64,000 bases of DNA from Toxotes chatareus (taxonomy: Eukaryota > Chordata > Actinopteri > Toxotidae), in contig JAFBJY010000255.1 of NCBI GenBank assembly GCA_016801885.1, positions 45,478-109,477 of the forward strand. The letters run 5' to 3'. Both the position numbers and the translations under genes were made by a program. The notes under the pieces were generated by a model. That model was given only the letters and a program-made list of their open reading frames with translations, ran no database searches and was not told the DNA's origin. Positions within the stretch are counted from its first letter, which is position 1, and every line of letters starts with the position of its first letter. This document shows positions 34,480-45,430 of the stretch, one piece after another.

Positions 34480-35145
34480 CCAATGGCGGAGCCAGACCAT
34501 TTTCATAGGGGTGGCCAGACTGAGACCATTGCTTACACAGGGGTGGCTGATTTAATGGTGTTTCTTTGACACTCACTCACTTATACAGGCAGTGACTGCC
34601 ATGTGGTAACTGTTTTTTTTTTTTTCAATAGCAGTGACACGGTGAAACTGTTTGCACTTTCATACTGTTAACAGCCTCAATTAGCAAACTTTGCCATATC
34701 TGTTTCAACCCCAGCATAGCCAAATTATTCATAGCCTACATTAAGACAATAAACATTTCAAACATAGTAAATCAAACTTACCTCCGACTTCTGGAAACAG
34801 GGAAAAGTCCACTCTTCTTCACTGGTAATGCAAGTAAACCGTGCATGGATAATGAGAGGGGAACCCCAGGTGAATTTCAATAATTACTTCTTCTCCTGCA
34901 ATTGTGTTGGTAGTTGACATTCAGGTTAAGTGTATTACTGCCACCATCTGTTCTGGTGGAGAACTACTCGTTAGAGGTGCACTGTTGAATTGCGTCCCTG
35001 TGGGAACACCGACGTACAGAGATGGTTCCGCCAAAAAAGTTGCCGGCAAATCGGTGGTGGGAGGGTGGCCGGGGGGGTGGCCGAAGATCAATCTATGGTG
35101 GCCGTGGCCACCATTGGCCACCCCTGGCTCGCCCTGGATGGGGCA
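34480..35145. mobile_element. Possible hAT-like non-autonomous element
   Basis: The left end CAATGGCGGAGCCAGACC with GGGGTGGCCA nearby and the right end TGGCCACCCCTGGCTCGCC are imperfect inverted copies. The interior has no transposase frame. The boundary and family are uncertain. Confidence 0.3.
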
Positions 35146-35762
35146 CTGCCTGGGAATACTAGGTGCTGTAAGCCTTTTATCTCCATTTTTGATTCAGAAT
35201 AAACAAAAAACATCATCCCTAAACTAGTGTGGTTCATCTCCATCTTGTGAGGTGGCTTTGTTGATTTGGAGTTATATGTCAACTTTTGCAGTCTGTCCAC
35301 AAAGCGGCAGTGTTGCTCTGCAGAAGCTCTCTGGCGTACGCTACAGAGTGGTGTGCTTAGTCATGACAATTACCCGTGTTGCCAGTGAAATTGGGGAATT
35401 GAGGAAGTGGGCGTGGCCTTTCAATGACAAAATGAAGTGTGAGCTCTCCTGTCCGACTTTGTTGCTTGTTTGTGGAAGAAATGTGTGCGAGATGTTGTTC
35501 TAGTATGCTTTATTTTTAGGCTTTGGTGGGGAACACCAATGAGTTGAAACTATTTTTGGCGGCTTTGCCGTATGGCTGAGCCTTTTGAATTGGTGAAAAG
35601 TCAAACATCTTTGTATCGCGCCAGGGAAAAGTACACAGCAGACAGATGGGGGGCGGAGTTGCTAAGTGGCGGCAATTGATAAGCTGGCTTACAAACGGGA
35701 CACACTGCGACAAGTGACGCTTGTACCAAGAGCTTGATTTGGACTTCAAACGCTTGGGCCTC

Positions 35763-35950
35763 ATCGCTTCTCGGCCTTTTGGCTAAGATCAAGTGTAGTA
35801 TCTGTTCTTATCAGTTTAATATCTGATATGTCCCCTATATGGGGATAACGTATTAAACCCATTTTTAGGAGAGGAAGCTGAAAAGGGAGCTTGGTCCCCT
35901 CACTCCACACATTGACCTGGCATTGCAGTGCCGCTGGGAACGGTGCACCT
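35763..35950 (+). ncRNA. U2 spliceosomal snRNA-like gene
   Basis: This 188-base stretch starts ATCGCTTCTCGGCCTTTTGG and carries the U2 branch-point-recognition GTAGTA (about 35796-35801) in a fully conserved 5' third. Stem IIb (TCCCC-TATA-TGGGGA) and stem IV (GGCA-TTGCAG-TGCC, where vertebrate U2 has GGTA/TACC) keep pairing by compensatory changes. The Sm-site region is CATTTTTAGG instead of the usual GATTTTTGG, and stem III is divergent. U2 base-pairs with the intron branch site in the spliceosome. It could be a working variant copy or an ageing pseudogene. I see no clear upstream PSE, and only a weak 3'-box-like stretch after the end. Confidence 0.8.
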
Positions 35951-36149
35951 TTCTCTTGCTTTGTAGAAAATCAAGCTCTGACACAAATGTTTAGTTAGGA
36001 GTCAAACTTCTACAGTGGCTGAAGGAAAATGCGCCAAAGTTTTTACCAAGTGAATTGTGCACAACCAGTCAGTTGATTTACTGATATCACCCAGGAACCC
36101 CGCTCAACAACATAGTGCACTTCAGCTACGATGATTGGTCGCGGACTCC

Positions 36150-36430
36150 CTGAAGACGCCTTTTTCAGGCCAGGCTGTAGACCCAGCTGTGGGCCAGTTG
36201 AAGCTGAGTCAAAGTCCGGCTGAGTCCCCACACCGTACTCTTTTGCTCTAAGTTGTTTTCTCCCCAAAACATTTCTAAGCGTTCAGCTCTTCTTTTTAAA
36301 GGAAAAAAACACAGAGTCACAGTCAAATGCTGGAGACCAGAGAAGTTGAGTCCATACAGTTTTATTCTTCAATACAGAATTCAAAAGGGTTTTCAGATGG
36401 CTGCAATTGCACCCCACCCCAGCTCCCCAG
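36150..36430. repeat. Fragment related to the 883-bp LTR at 55.4 kb
   Basis: The segment shares ordered blocks with 55440-55680: GGCCAGTTGAAGC, CCCCACACC, CACAGAGTCA, GAGACCAGAGAAGTTGAGTCC and CTTCAATACAGAATTCAAAA. It is a decayed copy of the same LTR. It lies about 200 bases downstream of the U2 gene. Confidence 0.6.
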
Positions 36431-36504
36431 GCGCCTCACTAGGCAGCTCCCTACCCCAGCGTCTCTAGTGCATGTGCATGCTTTTGTGTTTTTCGTTCAC
36501 ATGC

Positions 36505-36575
36505 TTTAGGTAAAATGCAGAGAGTAATTTCCCCAGGAGGGATCAATAAAGTAATTAAAAAAAAAAAAAAAAAAT
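36505..36575 (+). repeat. LINE 3' tail scrap
   Basis: ATTTCCCCAGGAGGGATCAA followed by TAAAGTAATT and a run of A. This is the typical 3' end of fish Rex1/CR1-like LINEs, in plus orientation, with nothing further upstream recognised. Confidence 0.5.
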
Positions 36576-36804
36576 TAGACCGAATAATACTGATGGAGTA
36601 ACTGCTGCTTGGAGGTAAATTTTCTATTAGTCTCTGAAAGTGAAGTAATTAGTTCATACAAGGGTGAGAACAATTAATCTGTAAGCAGCATGGAACAAAT
36701 CTGTGGCTGCTGCGTCGCCTTTAGCTGCTTCTCTGCTGCCATAGTGAGGTGAGAAGGACTCTGAAGCTGCTGCACTTCACACTGTAACAGCTGCTGCTGC
36801 TGCT

Positions 36805-37318
36805 GTCCTTGGTGCTGAATTCACCAACCCAGCTGAATGGTCCTGAGTGAGCAGTGAACACATGAATATCTCTTTGACCAAAAGCAGCTTCAGTTCCTTT
36901 GACAGTCCCTATGAGGAGTAGTAGTTAGTTGAGTGGAGAAGCATTTTTATTTGTGGAGCATCTATCAAATCCGTCCAGAGTGACTCCTCAGGGTCTAAAA
37001 GATCTCACAGCTTCTTCTCTCAGTCAACACAGCCTCAGATTCACCAACATTAGCTTGACACACTGACATCCAAAGGTTTGCTGGAGGACAGAAACACTGT
37101 GGGCTGGAAATGAATTATGAAACGAGGCTCTTAGAGGTCAGGAGCTTTGAACTCAGCAGTGGACATGAGTGGACTGAACTCTGTAAAATGAATCCAATTT
37201 TCTCTCTCTAATGAGAAAATGCAATGTGGAGGACATGTTCTAACAGAGGAGGTTTCTCAGGTTAAAGTCTGTTTCTAGACTTTGAAGAAACCTAAAAATA
37301 TAAAGATAACTGTGCCAC

Positions 37319-37352
<34 letters not shown>

Positions 37353-38600
37353 CTAGGACACAAATGTACATACACTTTTACACAATGTGCAAAAACAACA
37401 GTGACATAAAGCAAACAAAAATGAACAGTATGTATATTTAGATTCCCCATAAGACAGATATTGAAAGTATGGAGCTTCATCTAAGCTCTCTATATTACAC
37501 ACATAATAAAAAACTACCCTTATTTTTTTTTTTTTTACACAGGTGAGTGTGATAGATTGAGATAGATAGATTTGGGGATGATGAGGTTAGGTTAGGTGAA
37601 GAGACGCAGCACTTTGTATGAGTGCTCCATGGGGCACGGGCATTATGTATTTAAAATCTTTAAAAATGTTCTTATTTGTAATCCTATAGAAAGATTAAAA
37701 TTACCTTTGAAAAGTTGTTATAGATACAGATTTAAACACATTTTTTAAAAAAGGGGTGGGTTTAAAGGGGACCACAGACACAATGGAAGCTTCACTTACT
37801 GCAGACGGTGGCGGTGAATGTAGACTTTGCAGCTCCCCTTTGCCCACTACTGCAGGGGAGCAGTAGTAGTGGGGAACAGGGGAGGTTCAAAGTCTTTTCT
37901 AGACTTTGTAATGTCTGCTGCAGTTAGCTGTGCAGGGTAGTGGGCTCCCCTGCAGTAGTAGTGGCCGCTGTCTGCAGTAGTGGGGAACAGGGGAGCTGCA
38001 AAGTGTTTTCTAGACTTTGTAAAGTTTACTGCAGGTGTGGGTGAGATCTGATCCTCAAAGACCACAGGTCTGATTTATAAACAGCTTGGTGTCTCTGTCA
38101 TGTTACTGTGATGTCATCAGTTGACCTGCCTTTGATGTATTCTGGTGTCCTCTGTTTGATATATTTCTGACCTGGTGTCTCTGTGATGTCACAGACTGTG
38201 ATGTCATCAATTGACCTGCCTTTGATGTATTCTGACCTTTGAGGAAGAACCTAAATTAAATCCTTTGTGTTTGTTATGAACGTTAACTGTAAAGCTTTGG
38301 TGAAGCTGCACCACAGTGTGAACCTGACTTTGAACAGGATATTATTGACACACAGGTTTCCATAGCAACCACATATTACATCACTGCAGTAAAATCTTGT
38401 ATGATGTCTTTGATGTTTTTGAATATATTATTTTAGTGCTTCCTCTCTACCATTGCAACCCCCTACACCCCAAATTTCCTAATCATATGTCTCACCTTTG
38501 AAACAGAGAAAGCAGTGTGAGGCCTGGGGAACATGGGAATGGAGGGCTTCTTATAACACACACAGCAACTACACTGCCTTAACTAACCTGCATCAGGTCT
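36805..38600. repeat. Right arm (proximal) of the large inverted repeat
   Basis: Reverse complement of 29600-30735 in order, with small internal differences and a (CA)n tract at 37319-37349. The minus-strand frame 38065-37847 repeats the MVFEDQISPTPAVNF peptide of the left arm. Within it the motif TGATGTCATCARTTGACCTG occurs twice (near 38110 and 38200), so this arm has its own internal duplication. Confidence 0.7.
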
Positions 38601-39698
38601 CTGGTCATCTGGTCTCATGTGGACAGCAATAATGTATGAAAGCTTTCAGTGTGTGTGCAGAAATCATTTCCATTTCCTCCACCTGACCAGTTTGACCAAC
38701 ATGAAACAGACCTGACTTGTCTCTGAGAATCAGCCGTCTCACTTCTCTGACTCTGACACCAAACTATATTTCCCATCATATTGCTGTGATAGGATTCCAT
38801 CTAACCTTTGCTTTGCTTCTCTTGCTGCTTGCATGTTATAATGAAAACAGTTTTCTTCCTTCTTCTTCTGAGCCTAAAATACAAATGAGCAGTGGGATGG
38901 AAACAGGTGGAGAATGTAAAGAAACTGTACAAACACAGTCCACCTGTGCCACAAGGTCTCGTGGGTGGAAGCTTCACAGATGGAAACAAAAGTGAGAACA
39001 AAAATACAATAAATTACAAATATAATAATAGAAAATGTAACCGGGAGCAGCAGTGTCTCTTCTGTGTGAGGGCAAAGATCCAAAAACCAAGTGAAGCCCA
39101 CAACATGTAGTGACATTATGGAAACAGCACGTGGACGCGCACTTTTGTATCTGTGAAGTTCTTTGTTCTTTCTATCCTGTGACAGTGTAAATAAAAGTTG
39201 TGTTGAGTAAATGTCCATCATTTACACTTTACTGTGTTGGACAGTAAATAATAATAATAATGTTTCTTCCGTAGATGTTCTCACTGCAGCTCGAGGGAAG
39301 AATAGAAAGTAAAGAAACAGCTTCAGTGGCTCTGACAGAACTAAGTGGAATAAATCTGCTTTCACGCTTGTTTGCACACAGATAACTGGCTTTATCCAAT
39401 GAGACCAACTAGACTGTCTTCACTCTGACATATACTGGAACACCACTGTATATATGGGACTAATCAGCTCCTATAGATACACTAGAAGAATTTTAGACTG
39501 AAAAGACATATATATATTTATAATACCATCATATATCAAAAGTTCTGAAAAAAACTAATATTATTCACACAAAAAATATATTTTTTCTTAATGTGCCAAT
39601 TTTCCATATGAGCTGCCGTCTTCACCTTTTGTCCTCAGCTCATGTTTTTAGAATTATAAAGGCAGATACTTGAGTCTGACTCATGTTGCTTCCTGCAT
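38601..39698. other. Insert within the right arm, nothing recognised
   Basis: About 1.1 kb absent from the left arm. No coding exon, RNA or known repeat is recognised. Confidence 0.35.
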
Positions 39699-39931
39699 TA
39701 ATCAGCTCATCTTCTGTCTTAAGGAAAATAGATAGATAGATAGACAGAGATAGATAGAGATACTTTATTAATCCCCGTGGGGAAATTCGTTTGTAGCAGC
39801 AGTCACAAGGAGACAATAAATACACTCTACAAAGGAAAAATAAAAGAAATACAATATATACAGGAGGGGGGTCTTATATACACATACAGACACACACACA
39901 CACATAGCAGCAGACAATTGCACATATATAA

Positions 39932-39964
<33 letters not shown>

Positions 39965-41242
39965 TATATACACACGCACATATATATATACATATACAAT
40001 ATATATAACAGATATTTATATTTACAGTTAATGTAACTGATATTTATAGCGCACCCTAGATGATGCATTAGTCCAGGTTTGTGAGCACAGACACAGATGT
40101 GTTATAGTGTCTGATGGCGGATGGCAGGAATGACTTCCTGTACCGTTCCTTAGAGCACCGTGGTAGCAGAAGTCTGTTGCTGAAGCTGCTTCCCAGATTG
40201 TTCACAGTTTCATGGAGTGGGTGGGAGGGACTGTCCATGATTGTCCTCAGCTTTGACAGCATTCTGTCCCTCGCCACCTCCTCCAGGTTGGCAAGTTTAA
40301 AGCCAACAACAGACCCTGCTTTTTTAATGAGTTTATCCAGTCTGTTGACATCCTTTGCTTTAATGCCAGCACCCCAGCACACCACAGCAAAGAAGATGGT
40401 GCTCGCCATTACAGACTGGTAGAACATGTGGAGCATCCTGCTGCAAACACTGAAGGAGTCTCCTCAGGAAGTAAAGTCTACTCATGGCCTTCCTGTAGAC
40501 AGCATCAGTGTTTGTGGACCACTCCAGTTTGTTGTCCAGGTGAACTCCAAGGAGCTTACAGGAAGTCACTATTCCTACCTCTTTCCCACTAATACAGACA
40601 GGAGAGGGCGGGGACTGACTCCTACTGAAGTCCACCACCATCTCCTTTGTCTTGGCCACGTTCAGTTTAAATACTTGCACGCATGTATTTAAACTACACA
40701 TGGTCAGTGTCAGTGAACATCACACAGCTTTAATATGTGATAAAAGAACTTTTTTTTCCTCTGGACATTAGACAGTGTCCACTGTGACTGTCCACCTAAG
40801 TATGAATGTTTAATGGTGCAGAGACAGAATAACACAGAGACAAACTGCTGGCTAAGGTCCAATCAGAGACCAACAAACACTTTGTGTTGCTTCCTCCTCC
40901 CATTCCCCTCCTCTTCACTGGCTTCACTTCACTCCATGTGACAAATCATGGTTGTGGTGCTGAATGAAATGAGTTGGACTTGTCCAGATTAGTCCTGCTG
41001 TCAGTCCTGAACCATGACACGCTGCTTAGCAACATACTGAGCACACACAGAGAGACAGAGGACTCACACAGACACAGTCTCTTCCTCTCTGGATAAAAGT
41101 TCCGGTAAAAGCGGTGAAAGCAGCAGAAGAAGCAGCGACAGAGTCTCCAGCTCTTGTGTTCATCAGCAGCGTTCAGACTGGGATTTCTTCCTCCGCTCGG
41201 TTATATCTGCAGCGCTTTCTCTTCTGGAAATGAACCGCTGGA
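39699..41242 (-). repeat. Second copy of the presumed BEL element 2 LTR, split by a LINE
   Basis: The flanks 39699-39729 and 40672-41242 together match 19751-20305 at high identity. Both include TAATCAGCTCATCTTCTGTC and GACAGAATAACA. There is no BEL coding region next to it, so it is a solo or truncated LTR. The LINE sits exactly between AAGGAAAATA and CTTGCACGCATG, which are contiguous in the other copy. Confidence 0.65.
39729..40672 (-). mobile_element. Rex1/CR1-like LINE 3' fragment
   Basis: The tail (GATAGATA)n with ACTTTATTAATCCCCGTGGG lies at the left (39729-39785). Then, read right to left, come FKLNVAKTKEMVVDFSRSQ, LGVHLDNKLEWSTNT (40660-40540) and GIKAKDVNRLDKLIKKAGSV to CSKERYRKSFLPSAIRHYNT (40400-40080). 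The RT catalytic core is absent (5' truncation) and there is one frameshift near 40400. Confidence 0.75.
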
Positions 41243-41329
41243 CTCGCTTGCCTAAAGCTGCTTTGAAGTCCTCCATCAAGTATCATCATACATCACAGAC
41301 CTGACCTACAATACATTGATGGAACTTCC

Positions 41330-41600
41330 TAAAATAACACACAGCACTCTCCACTTTGTGCTCTGACGTCCAGAACTGGAATATTTACAGTAAAGTCTCA
41401 GATACTATTACACTCTGAGCTTAATGACTCCTGGAGCTCCAGGTTCTCCTGTTGTTGGTCTGTGGCTGTGACTTCACCAGCAGTGGACTGACATTGGACC
41501 TCTAGCTGACTGTGTGAAACCCTATGGGAGAAACCCCACAAAAAAAGAAAAAAAAAGAAAAAAGGAGAAAAGAAAACCCCACAAAGCAAGGACCGAGTTC
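41330..41600. repeat. Right arm (distal) of the large inverted repeat
   Basis: Reverse complement of 29336-29590, including CACACAGCACTCTCCACTTT and the A-rich run at 41538-41575 that mirrors the T-rich run at 29350-29390. Confidence 0.7.
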
Positions 41601-41699
41601 ATTTACCTATAGTGTCGCTACTGACTTCCTTCACTGACACTTGCAGTCAGTTTGAATATCTTTATTGAAACCTGAGGCCTGATTTCATGCTGTTCTCTG

Positions 41700-42080
41700 G
41701 TTCTTTGTTTATAAGCTCCTCAAAAGTAAAGTATGGAATGCAGAATCAGAACAGATGCTTCAGGACTGCTTTAACAACACAGACTGGGAGGTGTTCAAAA
41801 CTGCTGCCTTGAGAGACGACTCTACTGTGGACTTAGAGGAGAATGCTGCAGCAGTTACTGGTTACATCAGCACATGCACGGACAATATCATTCCCACAAA
41901 ATGGATTAAAACCTACCCCAATAACAAACCCTGGATAAACTGTGAAGTGTGGTCCATGCTACGTGCTCGCTCTGCTGCTTATGTCTCAGGAATACAAAAA
42001 GGCAAAATATGACCTTTGTAGATCCATCAGACATCAGACAAGAGACAGTACAGACTGAAGCTGGAGGATTACTGTAAGAT
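41700..42080 (+). mobile_element. Rex1/CR1-like LINE fragment, plus strand
   Basis: The frame 41755-42012 reads MLQDCFNNTDWEVFKTAALR and WIKTYPNNKPWINCEVWSML. It is homologous to the endonuclease-RT linker in the LINE at 14.2-17.4 kb (LQDCFEQTDWGVFKAG, VFPNQKPWVDSTVRTLL). It is a short piece on the opposite strand. Confidence 0.65.
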
Positions 42081-42104
42081 GAGATTTATTTTATTTTAAA
42101 TTTT

Positions 42105-42840
42105 CTCAAGGGTATTGTTAGTTTATATTAATGTTGGACTATTTGGCGGAGTGATCCGGAGATGTGTGAGGTGCCACATCACTTGGTTAAGTTTTGTCCA
42201 TGTTGCTACAGGGGTTCTTCTGGTTCGTTATTAAAAGAAAGACATCTACACAAGACGGTGTCCCCGTGCTTATTGACTACACCCACAGAAAAGCCTCCGG
42301 TTAAGAACACAGGTCATGAGTGTAGCTAAGGGTATCAAAGATAACCCTTACACTGGTGGCAGCGGGTTTTGTTGACTGCTAAATTTTGGCGGAGTTTGAG
42401 TTTTGCCGGGGATTAACAGCCGAACTGTGCGACGACGGCACTACTTGCCATGGACCGCTCCTGCTTCAAGCTAACGCTATGGCAATGACTCGGTTACAGC
42501 AACAGGTGGATTAAAACGGATTTTTTGGGGATATTAGGTCGTCATGATAACAACAACGGAGCTATACGCGAGTAACAGAGACTGGCATAGTGGACATAAC
42601 TTTTCTCTGCTCTTTTTTGTGGATTTTCACAGCGGCTTCATGGGGATGTGCTGCTTGTGAACTTTTCTACATGGACCTGCAGTGCGGTAAAGTTGTTTAT
42701 ATGTTAGCCTGGATGCAGCGACGACAAAAGTGTACTAGCCTAACTCACCAAAGCTAAGACCGTGAAATTACACATGCTCATTCTGAACTTTAACTACATT
42801 TTGAGAACCGTGACTAAGCCAATTTAACCGGTGGTCACTG
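42105..42840 (+). mobile_element. LTR-retrotransposon 5' LTR end and leader, truncated
   Basis: The stretch 42105-42352 resembles an LTR and ends AACCCTTACA. It is followed by CTGGTGGCAGCGGGTTTTG, the junction seen between LTR and leader in vertebrate gypsy-like elements, then a leader-like GC-richer stretch to about 42760. No gag or pol frame follows. An (AAAAT)n-type repeat is at 42846-42884. It lies immediately upstream of the first remaining exon of the zinc-finger gene. Confidence 0.45.
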
Positions 42841-42941
42841 TAAGGAAAAAATAAAATAAAATAAAATGAAATAAAATAAAATTTTATCTGTAAAGACATG
42901 TAACATGCTGTTAATGTGATGTTGTGCCTCTTCCTGCTTAG

Positions 42942-43110
42942 GTCATTTGTGAGATGGCGATTGCAGCCATGGCATTCTCTGTTTACAAACGCTTCCAGAC
43001 GTTTCCGTGCATCATCCAGAACAACCCCCTGTTCTTCTCCCACAAGCCGGACCCCAAGGCCAACACACAGACAAAAGTCATCACTACGCACCTTGAGTCG
43101 TCTGAGGTCG
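42942..43110 (+). pseudogene. ZNF638/matrin-3-like gene, RRM-end exon (first one present)
   Basis: The exon starts after CTGCTTAG and reads VICEMAIAAMAFSVYKRFQ, then FPCIIQNNPLFFSHKPD. This has the look of the C-terminal half of an RRM domain (beta-4 and following) as in matrin-3/ZNF638. The donor is either GTCGGT (43107) or GTAATT (43111). No upstream exon is found in the 840 bases before it, where retroelement sequence lies. The gene here is therefore 5'-truncated or its earlier exons lie beyond the inserted elements. Confidence 0.5.
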
Positions 43111-43249
43111 GTAATTGATTGGCAGTGCTTGCTCATTATTCAGTTAGACATATGTCTTATCTACTACTGGCATGATGTCCTGCAGCGTCAGCTCCATGTG
43201 CATGTGTTTGATGTCACACTGCTCAATAGCTCCTTGTGTCTGCTCATAG

Positions 43250-43680
43250 GATGCACCTGCTAACGGCAAAAGCAGCCAAACAGCAGCAGCTGCAGAGGAA
43301 GAGGAGGCTGTCCATAGAGAAGTCTCAACCTCCTTTGGAGGAGGTGGAAAAAGATTCTTCTGGGACAGACCAGAAGATGAAGAGCACAGAGAAGACGGCT
43401 GGTGAAGTCCAAGCTTTGGGAGAAGACGCCAGCAAAGACAGCATCAGAAGCCATGAGCCTAGCGCTGCTGTTTCCCACTCTACAGCTGCACAAGACGCCA
43501 AAGCAGAAGCAGTCATGGATACAGACATGAGGGAAGCATCTGCTGATAAAACTGTCTCAGAGACAGTAGGAGAGAATAAAGGAGTCAATCCATCTGAAGC
43601 AGGAAAGGACAAGGCTGCAGGTGCCCAAGAGACAAAGGCATCTGTCTTCCATGGAGACGGCCATGCCAGAGCTACCTAAG
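43250..43680 (+). CDS. ZNF638/matrin-3-like gene, low-complexity exon
   Basis: This Lys/Glu/Ala-rich segment has KQQQLQRKRRLSIEKSQPP at the start, then many Ser/Thr-Glu stretches. It ends at AAG|GTAACA (43680). The expected ending METAMPELPK is in a different frame from the long upstream frame, so there is an indel near 43640. Two acceptors are possible (43249 or 43275); only the second keeps phase with the previous exon. Low complexity makes identity depend on the neighbours. Confidence 0.5.
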
Positions 43681-43798
43681 GTAACATACAGCAGAAATGT
43701 GTCTCTGCGCTCGTCAGCCTGTTGTTGGAGTCGGGTTGTTCTTCTGTGTAGCTCAGCCTGTGAGCTTTCATGTCTCTTTTTCATCCCTGTTTCACCAG

Positions 43799-43998
43799 GT
43801 CACTCAACAAATGGGAGGGAAGGAGGAGAGGGCTAAGAGGGAGAGGGAGGAGGAAAGGAGGGAGTGGCAGAGGAGGAGAGAAAGAGAGCACACGGTGAAG
43901 GTTTGTCCGGATCCAGGTGGTCTTGCCGGTCGGAGGGATACAAGCAGAGCTCCTGGACGGATGCACAGCGTAACAGCTCACAGGCTGAGACCAGAATG
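43799..43998 (+). CDS. ZNF638/matrin-3-like gene, basic coiled exon
   Basis: The exon is bounded by TTCACCAG and GTGAGG. It starts VTQQMGGKEERAKREREEER (continuing PELPK|VTQ of the preceding exon) and is dominated by Arg/Glu. The C-terminal half does not resemble the family that I know, and the reading frame there is uncertain. Confidence 0.4.
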
Positions 43999-44093
43999 GT
44001 GAGGAGGTGCTGCTGGGTCAAAACCTGGACACTTAAATGTCTCCGTTGTGTCCTAACCCACAACCCTGTTTCTTTGTCCTGTCATGAAATCAG

Positions 44094-44588
44094 GTGGAGG
44101 ACGAGGACCACTTCCCATTCAACATGAGTGACTTTGTGACATTAGATGAATTAGGAGATGTTACTGACCTTCCGAGCCTCACACTGATTTCACTTCTACC
44201 ATCAACACAAGGAAACACAGTCTTTCCTAGATATTTTTCTTTATTTTTTGCTTTCAAATTATAAATTTGGCCTGAAATCTGTCTTTATGTTTAGAAATCA
44301 CACCACTGCCCACCCTGGACTCCACCCCAGAGGTCCAACACCTGTCCGTGCCTGCCCCTGCAGCATCAGGTAACCCACCTGAAGCTGCCCCTGCAGACTC
44401 CTCCTCAAACAGCCCAGCCATAGGAGCAGTGACCGCAGAGAGTGAGGACCATAAGAAAGAGGAGAGTCCTCTCAGTCACAGCCAGGCCAAGGAGGAGGAG
44501 ACCATGCTGGTGTTGGACAAAACAGAAGGACAGGGGAAGATGCAGGACCAGGAGGATAAAGAGACAGAAGCTCCTACTGCAGAGACGG
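44094..44588 (+). CDS. ZNF638/matrin-3-like gene, FVTLDELG acidic exons
   Basis: Two exons are joined here for brevity. The first starts at 44094 after AAATCAG and encodes HFPFNMSDFVTLDELGDVTD, equivalent to the FVTVDEVG motif shared by matrin-3 and ZNF638. The second, 44295-44588, encodes EITPLPTLDSTPEVQ and an acidic tail, and ends at GTACGC. The donor of the first exon is not clear. Confidence 0.55.
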
Positions 44589-44895
44589 GTACGCTTTGAT
44601 TTTCTTTGAAGAAAAGCTGTGAGTAGCAGCAGTTCCTCAGTGGGTAGAGAATCAGGCTTATCCATATTGACCTCTTCTTCAAGTGTTTGAGATGATGGGA
44701 CATTGTCCTTGGGGCAGGTACTTGCCATAAGTCATTGCAGGTTTTTAATAAAAGCAAGATGAAGACACATTAGGTCCATTTGGAAAATGCTTAATTATTA
44801 GTTTATCTGCTTTGTTGAGCAAAGCCAGGACCAGGTCTTTTTTACCCCTGTGTCTGTCCTAGATTGGACTTTAAAGCAGTCCCTGTCTCTTCTAG

Positions 44896-45430
44896 GAAAG
44901 CAACAGACGTCCAAAGACCAAACAAACGGAGAAGAGGAGAGTATGAAGAAGACATTACAGATGAAAGCACCCATGAGCACGGACTACTCCCTCCCCCTTT
45001 TGACCCCAGCAATCCAGTTGGTATGACACTGTTTATTCACTCTGACTGTTCATCACTGTTTTCTTTACATGTGTATTTCCACAGTCACTCTGTGTGTGTG
45101 GGTGTGTCCCCTCAGGTATGGAGTTCTTAGTCCCAAAGACCTCTTTCTTCTGTACAGTATGTAATCCATTCTTCAGCCGAACCAAAGAAGCTGAGATCAA
45201 CCACTGCAAAACCATCAAACACTACGAGAACCTAAAGGTAGGCAGCTCATGGTTATTTGTTGCAGTTTCTCCCTCTTTTATTCTGCTCCATTTTCACACT
45301 TACTGTGATACAGGTGATAAAACGTCCACGTGTGTTCACAAAGAGTGTTTTTCCTTTTTTCCTTCTCTTGTAGAAATACCTGCAGACTGAGAAGACGGTG
45401 AATGTGACGGACAAACCAGACCCCAGCTGA
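44896..45430 (+). CDS. ZNF638/matrin-3-like gene, last three exons with matrin-type zinc finger
   Basis: The exons are 44896-45020 (ending HGLLPPPFDPSNPVG), 45116-45237 and 45374-45430 (stop TGA), all with canonical splice sites and matching phases. They encode the matrin-type U1-like C2H2 finger, FFCTVCNPFFS with NHCKTIKHYENLKKYL (C-x2-C ... H-x5-H), which binds RNA/DNA in nuclear proteins. The ending is VTDKPDPS. Poly(A) signals AATAAA are near 45551 and 45568. This part is intact, so the 3' end of the gene may be functional or recently derived. Confidence 0.7.

Noticed and set aside
34921..35300. Several overlapping frames around 35 kb
   Set aside because: They overlap the GC-rich inverted repeat and lack family resemblance or splice support.
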